Source: Pycnopodia helianthoides (lineage: Eukaryota; Echinodermata; Asteroidea; Forcipulatida; Asteriidae). Taken from it: a DNA stretch of 64,000 bases. Position numbers and translations under genes: made by a program. The notes beneath the pieces are model-generated. The model was not told where the DNA came from and ran no database searches. It saw only the letters and a list, made by a program, of their open reading frames with translations. The stretch spans positions 7,349,932 through 7,413,931 of the forward strand of contig CM063260.1 of assembly GCA_032158295.1 (NCBI GenBank), in the 5' to 3' direction. Of the stretch, positions 35,846-46,310 are shown piece after piece (position 1 is the stretch's first letter; each line of letters begins with the position of its first letter).

Positions 35846-36159
35846 ATTTCTCTTTACAGTTATGTTTGAAGTTATACTACCTCTCTTTAAAAGAAGAGTT
35901 TGGATGTAAAAGAAAAGCGAGATGATACAATTCCTGGGGTTTCTCTTTAAGACCACTTAGGAGAATTAGTTCACAACATTTCTTTCACCACTAGAACATT
36001 TCTGTCAGACTTGTTACTTGGTTTTAAACAACATGAACATAACGACAAACATGAGTCATTCTGCAAGATGATGTGATCTATTAGACTCAACCCTGAACTA
36101 GTTCCATTAGTAGTACGACCGGGTAGGCTACAAATCTCAACATTAAAGGACTAGGGCAA

Positions 36160-36490
36160 CTTCTTTTGAACCAGATTAAAGTAGTACTGACCAGGTTAAA
36201 TTTGATATTAAAATCTGTTCAACTGATATGTAAGTCAACTAATTGAGAGAATATTTTGAACCAGTTTAAAGTTCAAACCAGGGTTAATAGATCTTAAAGT
36301 AAACTGATTGAGAACTCACTCAAACCATTTTACCAGATGTGCACTAATTAAACAAAGTTTCTTTTCAGTTCTAGGGGAAAATCTACTTGTGTAGTTAGTG
36401 TAAACTGGTTGTGATTTTTACAGATTAAGAATAAATTTGATCCAGTTTAATCTAGGTCTCTAAATCAAAAGCAACTAGTTAAAACTCAAA
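36160..36490. repeat. Cluster of AACCAGTTTAA-like motifs
   Basis: At least seven related sites lie in about 330 bp: aaccagattaaa (36169), ccaggttaaa (36191), aaccagtttaaa (36259), aaccagggttaat (36276), taaactggtt (36401, inverted), tccagtttaa (36441) and caactagttaaaa (36473). The motif is near-palindromic and resembles Grainyhead-type sites (AACCGGTT/AACCAGTT). It may instead be a decayed repeat. Function is inferred, not shown. Confidence 0.55.
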
Positions 36491-36500
36491 TTTCTACAAT

Positions 36501-37249
36501 TCTGTAAAGTTGAATGAGCACACAAAAAAGTACATGCATTACATTCGTCAAAGGTATCAGGATTTGAAAATCAGTAATGCATACCTTCAGGGGTTATGGA
36601 TGGAATGAATGCTTAAATGTGCTACGTTACTAGTGGATCTACACTAAATGTAGTCATGTCACTTGGGTTACCTAGGGAACTGCCTGACAAAATTTCACAG
36701 CAAGAGAACTAGTTTAATCATGTATCAGACACACGACTTGGAGAGAATGGCTAAATAATGATAGCTCCCTCTCCCCACTGGATGGCAAAGACATCCTTAA
36801 GAAGTGAGTAGAGCTAGTTTAATCAACGGGGTAGGTATCTTGTTTCCTCTATGCTGGACACTAGAGGGAGGGCAGTCTTAAGAATGTACGTGCCGCTTGT
36901 AGTACGTGCCATCGTTCAATCAAGGAATACAGCCAGTGTATGGAAATACATCCCTACGCATGGGGCATCTCTCACTGATTGAGGTCTCGCTGAGGAATTA
37001 AAGTTCAGCGTAGCGCGTCACCAGCACTGCGCAAATTAACCCGACGGGGCAGGATGAGCTGTTGAGCCAGGGCATTGGCCCCCCCGTCAAGTCAGGGTAC
37101 GAGCCAGTGTCGGTTCGCGGGGAGAAAAGAAGAAAAAAATCCTGCGTCTTACCGAGATCAGCGAATGAAATAGAAATAGTAAGAGAGAAAATAATCAAAA
37201 TGAAATGTAGGAGATTTTCAGGTTGAGTCGGTAGGGTAATGGACACGCT
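36501..37249. other. Non-coding sequence
   Basis: No gene supported. From about 36960 the sequence becomes richer in G+C and CpG, with a GA-rich part at 37120-37215. An 82-codon minus-strand ATG frame (36998-37246) is rich in Ser/Thr/Leu/Pro and unrecognised. This part may belong with the regulatory candidate immediately to its right. Confidence 0.45.
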
Positions 37250-37420
37250 GCGGGGGAAATGAAAGAAATTGACGTCAGATGAATAGGGGGTAGCATAGAT
37301 GGAGAAGCCAGACTCACCTTGATGGTTAATTAGAACTAATTAACGAGCAGGAGGAATTATAGTCGGTATTTCTTAATATCAATTAGAAGGGCCGGGGAAG
37401 GGAATCAATGTGAAGATTGA
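37250..37420. promoter_or_regulatory. Candidate enhancer: CRE plus palindromic homeodomain site
   Basis: A perfect CRE, tgacgtca, is at 37270-37277. At 37325-37344 two 9-bp arms, gttaattag and ctaattaac, form a perfect inverted repeat around a 2-bp aa spacer, which presents two TAATTA/TAATTAG cores facing each other. Another caattag is at about 37380. CREs bind bZIP (CREB/ATF) dimers, and paired TAAT cores a few bases apart are typical of homeodomain dimers. The block has no simple repeats and no coding frame of note. Enhancer function is inferred. Confidence 0.35.
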
Positions 37421-40400
37421 ATGTTGTGTTAGCCTTTGTACACGATTGCCGATTTTTGAGTAATCGTCGATTGCTGATTTTGTGAAAAGACTTGTCATTT
37501 TAAATCTAAAATTTACTGGTTACATTTACCAGCACTAAATCCTAAACTGATATATTTTGTATGAAGTACTGACAGAGAAAATGTACATCTGAACACCTCT
37601 CAATTACCATTGCCATCTTTGATGGCTGTAATAAAAGCGATTGTATAAAAACATGCACAAAATCCTGGACAAAACATAAACCATATTTCTTTATTTTCAC
37701 TAAAACATGACCACCCAAAATGTACAGGTTGGTTAGATGGTGTGCTGATTGAAAATGGTAGGATAAGAATGAGGTTTTTCTTCCCAAAACAATAATGTTA
37801 TTGTCTCTCTCAATGGTAGTATGGAATGCAGTGATTTAAAACACCAGATGTTTGTATCTAGTTCAAATTCTACAAAACCGCCCCACCCCCACCCCCCAAA
37901 AACCTAAAAACATTAATCTATGCTTAATAACCTTTCCACTTGACAACTTCACATGTTGCATGATCCGTTTTAAACAGGAGATTTCAAATCGTGTTATTCA
38001 ATGCTTTGCGAAGAGACTTCCTGTCACTGCTTCTTCTAAAGTGCCTCAAGTCTTTTTGCATTTAAAAATTACTTCATCAATTCATTGTTACCATTAGTAC
38101 TGTTAATGCGTCACATGTTTTGTAGGGTTTGAGTTGTTTTCCCAGGGCATTGTAACAAGCTGTCCAGATGTTTGTTTATAAGTGATCATGTTGCTGATGG
38201 TTTGTTTTTGAAAAAAAAAAAGATATTCTTGTGCATTTTTCTCAATATTCTTTCTTTTTCTCTCTCTTCTTTTTTTTGCATATCCGTTGCCCGTTTCTCA
38301 CCTATGATCCAACATCGCCATTTCTTGAATCTACAGGTAAGAAAATTTCCAATAATATTGTGCAAATTTGTTTGTTAGGGTCAAATCAAAAGGAAATAAA
38401 AACAAGCTTCAATATCATGCATGATATTAAAGTTAGTTCTAACAGGTCTAAGGATGACCATTGATACCCGAATAAATTAATAAGATGATTTATGTCAGTG
38501 AAGCAGCTCTATATAGTGTTGTTGATCAAAAACCCTACAAATTTGATCCTGTGTTTGTTTGTTTTGACCAAACACAAAAGTCTCACTTTTGGCTTTCTGT
38601 GCTCCATGTTCTGAATACACTCTGCCCTACATTGCCAAGACAACACAAAGTGGCAACCTCTGCAGGTGAAAATGATAATCAATAGACGAGGGCAAATAAT
38701 GTTTCCTGAAAGCACGGGTTGTACTTTTTTTATTATATATTATCCAATCTAGGTCATGCTGAGATGAATCTTTGTAATATTGTGGGATGATATACATGTA
38801 TGAATGCATGGTAAACAGAAGGGAGGGTAGGTGTGGCTAGAGGAGAGGGTGGGAGGAATGGAGTCGTTTGACATTAATTGTAATTCATTATCACCTTACT
38901 CGTTACACTCATTAAACCGACGCTAGGTTTTTGTTTTACTGAATCGCCCATGGCTGAAACCTTGAGATCCCTTCAAGTTCTTCACATGAAAACTGAGTTT
39001 TGTCATGGAAATGCTCTTCATTCTAGAAAAGTGCCTTGCGCCTTCAGGAATGAAATTGCAGCTGAGTTTGAGTAACTTTTGCCAGATGTGGCTAGACAGT
39101 TTCTCAGGAGCAATATTCGATAATTTGCTCCAATGACTTGATTAAGGTTCAAAATAATTTCTGGCTAGCCAAACCTGTACCAGTTGATAGACGTAAGTTC
39201 AGGCCTCGGGGGAGCGTGACAGAGTGCTAAAACCCCATAAAAATCACGCACTCCGTGTACACCAACACCACAGTGTCATGACATTAGAGCTGCCACTCCA
39301 TGATTCATATTCCGTCAGAAAAAAAAGAACACCCCACCACAGATTAATTTGTTATCCATTGTTAAGCATTTCCCAATATTTGCCAAACCCATTAGAGAGA
39401 GCGGGGGAAGCCAGAGGGGTGCTTAATCCCCCACCTGTACCTATCCTCACACCCCTAACCTATGTGAAACTACTGGGAACCTGTTCACCTGTACGCCCAG
39501 AGAGCTACGTAGCCCCAGGGTACAGTTCAGAATTACAAAAGGGATGGGTCTTGGAGGAGATAATAACTGAAAGATAATCCGTAATGGATTGTTATTGTTC
39601 TTATAAGGATGAGTAAGGGGGTGAAATCACACAGGCATCTGCAGTACAGGATTTGAACAGCTGCTGAAACTAGAGGCTCATGCTGTCCAGTTTAATATTC
39701 CTGCTTAGCGGATGTACGCGCAGCGCTCTCTTAATCTTTTGGTTGATTGGGGGTGGCAGTATCTATGCTGGTGGTTCATGCGGTACAAGCCCATGTTGTT
39801 GTGTTTATCAGGTTCTGTCATCTTGAAAAAAAAGAGAAAAAAAAGAAAACTCAAAACAACGTAGGTCTTCTGTAGTAGATTTGACCCTATTTTCCTTCCT
39901 GTCAAGACAGAGGGGCATCTTGGTGTCTTTCAGACACCCAGTTTTGAATTTTACTTATAGTTTTGATTACGAATGTAAAAGATCTGAGCAGTTTCAAAGA
40001 TTTTGTTTTTTTAGTCATAGCAAATTCAGATTCTGGCTTAAAACCCTGCTTCCTTTGTGCCATGAAATCATAAGGATATAATTGACAAACGACAAATCTT
40101 GAAAAGTATTCTCCTCGGATATCAGACACTTCTATGCTGGCAAGTTTGGAAAGTATTTTTGATCCTCAAGTTAATTTAGGGCGTCATAAACGGCTTGTGA
40201 AATAGAAAATATGAAAAAGTCTCATCAGAAACTTTAAACTTGTTCATCACACAATCTGATCATTGCTGCTGGCATATTGTCTTAAAATGTAACCACAAGT
40301 GATCCTCAGACCACTTTTTCACATCATAAATGCCCTGTAACAACATGTTCAGAGGGTCCTCTGCCGTTGGGTCTCGGATTCCTGATGACAGCCCGAGTTG

Positions 40401-40950
40401 GATTCCAAAAAATCTTAGAATTTTTCCAGATGGATTTTTGCTTCTAAACAACCTCCTTAATCCTGATGTGTATACCCAGAGGATCAGAGCTCCAAGTTGG
40501 GGGATTTGGGAGACTTGTTGTAGCTGTCTCGTTCAAGACTTGAAGAGTAGCGAGAGCCGGCTCGAAATTGCTTTGAAAGGGAAGATGTTGGGGGGAAATC
40601 TCCCCGATTTGTTCGTTGGGATTTAGTTGTCTCCTTGAGTAAGCCCAACCCTGTCAAGACTCCTGACACTGGCTCAGGAATCTGTCAGAGCCCTCTCTTT
40701 GCCAACTTTTTTATTCAGTTCAAAGTGTTGAATTGATTGTACAGATGCAACATTTTAACTTGGGTAGGACAACCAAGTTAAAGTTGACCTCAATTGTGTG
40801 CCAGCCTTAAAAAAGTTTGGCTCTCTGATTATCAAGGCTCATTATTGCTTTAAAGGTTGCCAGAATTTGTCTTTCCCTTAGATCAGTGCAAGCGAAACCC
40901 CCCTCCTTTTTACAGAACTATGTGTAATAAAAACACCACAGTTCTCATGA
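37421..40950. other. Non-coding sequence
   Basis: No gene supported. A perfect 18-bp palindrome is at 38411-38428. A pyrimidine-rich stretch (38250-38276) precedes ctacag|gtaaga at 38331-38342, which resembles joined acceptor and donor sites. Segment 39200-39560 is GC-richer; its 117-codon frame starts at GTG, leaving 99 codons from its first ATG, with no known domain. AAAG-rich tract at 39826-39850. Confidence 0.5.
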
Positions 40951-41165
40951 AGAGCATTAACACAAAGTCTCAATGCGCTGTACAAAGAAAAAGGAGTACG
41001 GTCAAAATTCAATACTAAACAGATTAGTTTTGAGAAGACATTTTAAAACCATCCAGATCGGTATTGTCCTTGATGTATTGAGGTGGGAGATGCAGCAAGC
41101 TGATCATGAGAACTATGATGAACTTAAAAGCCTTAGTAGAAATTCACAAAGCCTAGGCAATAAAT
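40951..41165 (+). repeat. Dispersed-repeat remnant (caatgcgctgtacaaag)
   Basis: tctcaatgcgctgtacaaag at 40968 followed about 50 bp later by gattagttttgagaagacat (about 41022) is the order of motifs in a common invertebrate interspersed repeat, related to the remnant at 22612-22690. The right end is undefined. A 64-codon frame runs through it and is probably incidental. Confidence 0.4.
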
Positions 41166-41849
41166 AAACACAGCATAGTGTGCATGGGTTTCATTTCACA
41201 ACAAACACAGTCATCACACAAACACATACCCAGACAACAGTTCACCTTCCCACAATGTTTAGAGTCTTCGTTTGTTCTTTTGATATCAAAACCTACTAGT
41301 CTAACTCATCGTGTAAACGCGAAATGACCAGCGGGGCTGACCCCGCAAAGTAAATTCTACCCGGTACTCTGCATCACCCTGGTCACGCTGACCTTGTGTG
41401 TCTTGACTAGTGGCTCGCATGTTGACTAGACTGTGGGGACTGCATGCATTTTGGTTATGTGTAAATTAATCATTACTCGCCTGTACTTTACACAACAAAC
41501 AAAGCTGGTTGCAATAACCAAATGATCTCTGCACATCACATTACTGTTGTTAAACTCCAACTGCAGCAACATACAGGCCTGTAATTTGTTATGATATTTC
41601 CTAATTTATGGGGGGGGGGGGAGGAGGAATTACAGATCTCCCTTATTTCTCAAACTTTTTTGGAAAGATGGAATTTAACATCTAAGGAAGAAAAGCATAC
41701 CTCATACCGTGTTTTTCTGTGATAAAGAGATTCTATAAAAATTCTGAAAAATAATCTTGGAGAGTGTCCCTCAATGTCTAAACTCGAACCTAGGCACATC
41801 CCTTTTTCCCTTATTAATCTGCCTCCTCCTTGTTTCTCTTTCCTTTAAG
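41166..41849. other. Non-coding sequence
   Basis: No gene supported. A G run is at about 41610-41621; 41320-41410 is slightly GC-richer. Nothing else recognised. Confidence 0.55.
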
Positions 41850-42036
41850 ATATCTCAAAAGACCATTATCATGCTGCTGCCATCTTGGTCATGTTCCTTC
41901 TACATCAGTAATTAATGCTAATACTTAGTCATTGTTCAAAAAGGAGCCAGACTATTTTCTCCTTCCATTGCAGCCTTGGTTTGGTTACATTAATTTGAAT
42001 GGGAAAAAATCAAGACAGCCACACCATGATAAAGGT
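41850..42036 (+). repeat. Dispersed repeat family A, copy 2
   Basis: The core from 41939 reads aaaggagccagactattttc, then cagccttggtttggttacat, then taatttgaatgggaaaaaat, then agccacaccatgataaagg, matching copies at 27809 and 45309 block by block in the same orientation. Upstream, ccatcttggtcatgttcctt parallels the upstream part of the other copies. Boundaries are approximate. Confidence 0.75.
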
Positions 42037-42111
42037 TGATGATCTTTTCATAGATTCGTTTTATGATAGTTTTTAATGAAAACTTACGAATAGTGCTAAA
42101 ACAATTTTTCT

Positions 42112-42196
42112 AAAAACCCCAAAACAAAACAAAGCAAAACAAAACAAATAAAACAAAACAACAAACAAACAAACAAACAGAAACAAAAACAAAACT
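42112..42196. repeat. (AAAAC)n/(AAAC)n microsatellite
   Basis: Interrupted aaaac and aaac units over about 85 bp, including five caaa units in a row around 42158-42178. Confidence 0.95.
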
Positions 42197-44678
42197 GAAT
42201 CATCTCTAAAAGTTCAGCAGAATGCCTAAAGATGAATTTGCTGAAAGTGATAACTTTGCACTCCTGCTAGAGCCAACCAACTGATTGCAGAACGATGGGA
42301 TTAACACTCGAGTGATTACTTCCCGAGTGAAGCGTAACTTGCTAATCCTATTGGGTGAGACCGTAGTGTGACAAAATCCTACGTTCAGAACCGGTTACCG
42401 TGGACCTGGGCTACTGCTGTACCCCATTTAATCTCAATGTCATGCTGCCCAAGCGAAAAACCTTTGTGAGTCCATCTCAAATATCCTTAGGTTATGGCAG
42501 TCGCATTAAAAATAAACAAAGTTTCTTTTAGAGGAATTGATTCTCATTGGTGATTTCAATTGAATTATTTGAAACCACGCTGGGATTTTTATATGGTTAT
42601 GCTACGGACCTGGGCCCCAGTTTATCTCTGATTGCATCAGAAACCTTAAAAGATTAAAAAATAAATAAATAGATAAATAAATTAAGGAAAAAAAAGGTTG
42701 AAAAGCCTTGAAATAAATATCATTATACCCCCAAACAAGATTATTGTAAAAAATGTGTTAAAATGGGATAAAAGCAATCTCTCTCCAACCTATCGCTCAT
42801 GGTTTTTAATTCTTAAAAATACTTAAAATAAATCATTCTTGATGACCTTGTCAAAAATGGTGACATGTGATAAACCTTGGTCGAAGCAGAATCTGGAGTG
42901 GCATTTTCCCCTTGTTTACAATGTTGCAGTGATCCTTATCGCCATACGGTGCGTCCCAACTGCCCGACCCCCATCCCTCTTGAAAATTTTGTTTCAACTT
43001 CGGCGATTTTGATGTCGAGCCAGTCGTGCATAAACCAATCCTCATCTAGGTTTTAAAGCTTCCCTGTTGTTACAGTTGTAGTTCAATAAATAAATTTCAT
43101 AAGTGTGGGCTCTCCCCCTAAAGAGCAGAAAATCTAAAGGCGCTAGGGAATTGACGATGAGATTTTCCGCAGTGATGGAGTAATGTTCCGTGAAGCGTAA
43201 ACCCAAACCGCAACCAGCCCCTGTGTACAAACCCATTTCAAATTCCTTTGTTGTGACAGGTTGCATTCGAAGTCTCTCTAGTTTTGTGCATTTATAATGT
43301 TATCCATCGTCCGAACAAACGGAGCAAAAAAGAACAAAGCATTTATTCTAACTTTGTGCAAAATAATCGTGTGGTTATTGATCACATGAAGAGCCTTAAT
43401 GGTTACATCTTTAATCAATTTGTGGAAACGATGATAACTATTTTATTGTCATAAAAATTGGTGTTATCACAGTTGGTAGCACAGAGTGGAAATATTTGCT
43501 AATTAGTATTACCCACAAACCTAATTAACATTTCTCGCAATAATTCCATGGCAATAATTTGTCCAAGTCAGGTATTACCCAAATATAATTGCTGGGTGTG
43601 ATTCCTATACTCCCTTGTAGTATCAAACATAAACCAAATATGAACATTTGGACTTGTACTGAATTTGATTACATTAAGAATAGTTTCCAATTTTGAAGCG
43701 AGACGAATTGTTTGGAATTTGAGGAAAACAACAAGAGTTGATTGATGTTTACTAATACTTAGATTTTGTAAACTGGGGAAAAATCTGCTTTGGCAATTTG
43801 TTTAAATTAAATTATTATGGAGACATTTAGTATTGACAATAATAAATGTTTAGCATGTTGGCATTCTTATAATACCACCTTATTGATACCTTAATAATGG
43901 TAATAATAATAATAGCACAAAGAAATATACTAAATCCTAAGGCCTTACCAGCAAAAACTTAATAACCAGACAACTGAATTCCAATTCTTATTTTTTGCCT
44001 GTTCCATTTCTCCTTTGAATTTTACCTGTGGTAATTTAAGAATCCAGTTCACGCTTAGTGATACAATTTCAGATTCTATTTATTAGGCCAGAAGGATTCT
44101 TGCGTATTTCCACTGAATTTGTTTTTCGAGAGATCGGCCAGAACTGAAAACCAATTTAGTCGCAAAATGTGGAATGAAGGGCCCAATATTGCAGTCGGAA
44201 ATATGAAACTGGAATTATTCCATTTGGGAATTGCAAATGTGGCGTTCTCTGGAAAGACAAAAATATTCTTGGATTGGCTGAGAAAGAGTAAATATTCTAC
44301 TCGGACATTTGATCTTATTTTCCCCCCATTCCCTGTTTGTGTGATTTTGGGCCCAATATTTACTCCCATTGACTTACAACAATGTCCTCTTTTAGTTTTC
44401 TTGTATCCCCTTGAATGAAAATGTTGATGTATTCAGCGACTTGACAATAAGCTGAAAAACAGTCATGTATAAAGCATTCTCTTAAACATTGGGATGTCAC
44501 TTGCATCCATGAGGGAGTGGGAAATGTTGACTGTTAGAACCTGGAAAGCAACAGCCTTCCTGTGAATCCCAAATAGCCCCTGGGTTTTTTCCACTTTTCG
44601 ATTTCTCCGCCTTTGTAACTTTTCTTCATGCATGGACGAGACATTTCCCACGTGTCGTCGTCTTGCTGAGTTCCCCTC

Positions 44679-44712
<34 letters not shown>

Positions 44713-45259
44713 CTCTCTTTAGCTCGCTCTTCGTTTTCTTGGCCAGCGAAACTGTTCCAAGGGACTTGAGCTAGCCGAAGTTGAAATGACATGAGTGCTT
44801 TTTACACAGGAGCGCTGGGAGTAGGTTGATTCTTTCGGTATGAGACTCTGTGCATTTGTTTTCGGGCAAGTTTTTTTTGATCAGCGCATAATGTAGAATG
44901 CTGAACACTTCTTAAAGGGAAGTGAGACATTGGTAAAATGTTATCCCCTCATGTGGTTACTGTCTTTGTATTGCATACATTTACCACAACAAACCTGTGA
45001 ACACATCAGCACACTTTGTTTTGTTTGAGAGAGACAGTAGTAAAAGAACATTTTTTTTCATTTATTCAAATCGGACATTGTATGACTTCTCTTTGAAACC
45101 TGTTACATACAGCCTTCTAAAGATAAAATGAACTCAATTTTTACTTTAGTAATTTTTTATTTGATTACTTGACTGTTGAATAGTCTGTGTACAGTTTAAT
45201 TTATAAAACAATGGCAGCGATTAAAATGTTATTAACTGTGGACAAGCCCTAGATAATTC
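42197..45259. other. Non-coding sequence with complex blocks
   Basis: No gene firmly supported. Block 43030-43290 is compositionally complex and includes a Runx-type accgca (43207-43212) and a Sox-like tttgtt (about 43249-43254). Block 44060-44420 has long open frames on both strands: 97 codons minus from an ATG at 44369, and 99 codons plus that begins with TTG. Neither is recognised. A CT microsatellite lies at about 44676-44718, and AAT/TAA tracts near 43890-43915. Confidence 0.5.
44676..44718. repeat. (CT)n microsatellite with CTCG start
   Basis: ctcgctcgctcg units pass into pure ct repeats over about 43 bp. The Arg/Glu-rich minus-strand 109-codon frame across it is compositional. Confidence 0.9.
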
Positions 45260-45415
45260 AACATTCTTCCTCATTGTTTTGTAATGTTCCTTGACTTCAT
45301 TATTCAACAGGGGTCAGACTAAATTGTCCCTCCAGCCTCACTCTGGTTACACTGATTCGAATGAGAAAAAACAAAACCTCAAGGTGGCTTCCCTTTGAAT
45401 GAAGGTGCATAACCT
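45260..45415 (+). repeat. Dispersed repeat family A, copy 3
   Basis: The core from 45309 reads aggggtcagactaaattgtc, then cctccagcctcactctggtt, then actgattcgaatgagaaaaa, then ggtggcttccctttgaatga. It is in the same orientation and order as copies 1 and 2, but more diverged and with an extra segment near 45390. A tgttccttgactt phrase just upstream is shared with the other copies. Confidence 0.7.
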
Positions 45416-46167
45416 AGAATCCAATGTAACAATGGGGAATTGATACTAGAGTACTTGAACACAACTTTTGTCCCTCTGATTTTATGTATCGCCTCATCTG
45501 TGAACAACACTATATCACTCTCATTAAATTCATAGATGATGATTCACTGATAGCAAAAATCCTCAGAAGAGTTTTGTAAAAGATAACATCTGTGTTTGAC
45601 TTTGTGGGCTCACCTCCATGGACCCCCTTGAAGGTTGCTACCCTTTCTGCCTATTTGGCGGGCAACGCTAGACATGCATTTCTCGAAATGCTCGCAGATG
45701 ACACCAGACTTATCTAGTTTAGTTGTCTCAAAAATGAAGCACCAACGGTTGGTTATTTAATTTGCAAAGTGTAAGGGATATATTTGGATTGTCTTCCTTC
45801 ACTTTCTTTCTTGGATCAATAATGTATCATATCATTAAAAAATTGACTTGTTTGCCTTAAAGAAAAAGACAAAACACAAAACAAAAAAGATAAAAAACAA
45901 AACTCTTGAATAGGAAACACTTATGTCTTCATGCCCCTGTCATAAAACCAATATTTATAATAAAATGATTAATAACAATACACCAAAAGAAGAATAAATT
46001 GAATAGATACAAATGATTTCTCAGCAAAACCGTTTTTATAAAAATATAAATCTAATTATGGCATCTAAAAGTATACTATAAATATCAAAGAAGTAAGTAG
46101 GGGCTCTGGCTGTGCTCACTCATCAATTTTGGAGCAGTGTGCATTTTGGACAGAGCTTCAACATCAA
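45416..46167. other. Non-coding sequence
   Basis: No gene supported; AT-rich, with an A/C low-complexity patch at about 45862-45903. Confidence 0.55.
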
Positions 46168-46310
46168 CTGGAGCCAGGAACTGGAGCCAGGAACTGGAGC
46201 CAGGAACTGGAGCCCAGAACTGGAGCCCAGAACTGGAGCCAGGAACTGGAGCCAGGAACTGGAGCCAGGAACTGGAGCCAGGAACTGGAGCCTAAGCCTA
46301 AGCCTAAGCC
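46168..46310 (+). repeat. 13-bp minisatellite, nine units, plus taagcc x3
   Basis: Nine exact-length 13-bp units (46168-46284, 117 bp) of ctggagccaggaa follow one another. Units 4 and 5 carry the shared variant ctggagcccagaa. A partial tenth unit, ctggagcc, then runs into three copies of taagcc (46293-46310). Because 13 is not a multiple of three, every frame gives a 13-residue repeat, which explains the two overlapping frames seen here. They are not evidence of a gene. Confidence 0.97.

Noticed and set aside
39224..39577. 117-codon plus-strand frame in a GC-richer segment
   Set aside because: The start is GTG, only 99 codons remain from the first ATG, and nothing in the translation resembles a known family.
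44463..44792. 109-codon minus-strand frame with an Arg/Glu-rich coiled-coil-like stretch
   Set aside because: The charged stretch is the translated (CT)n microsatellite.
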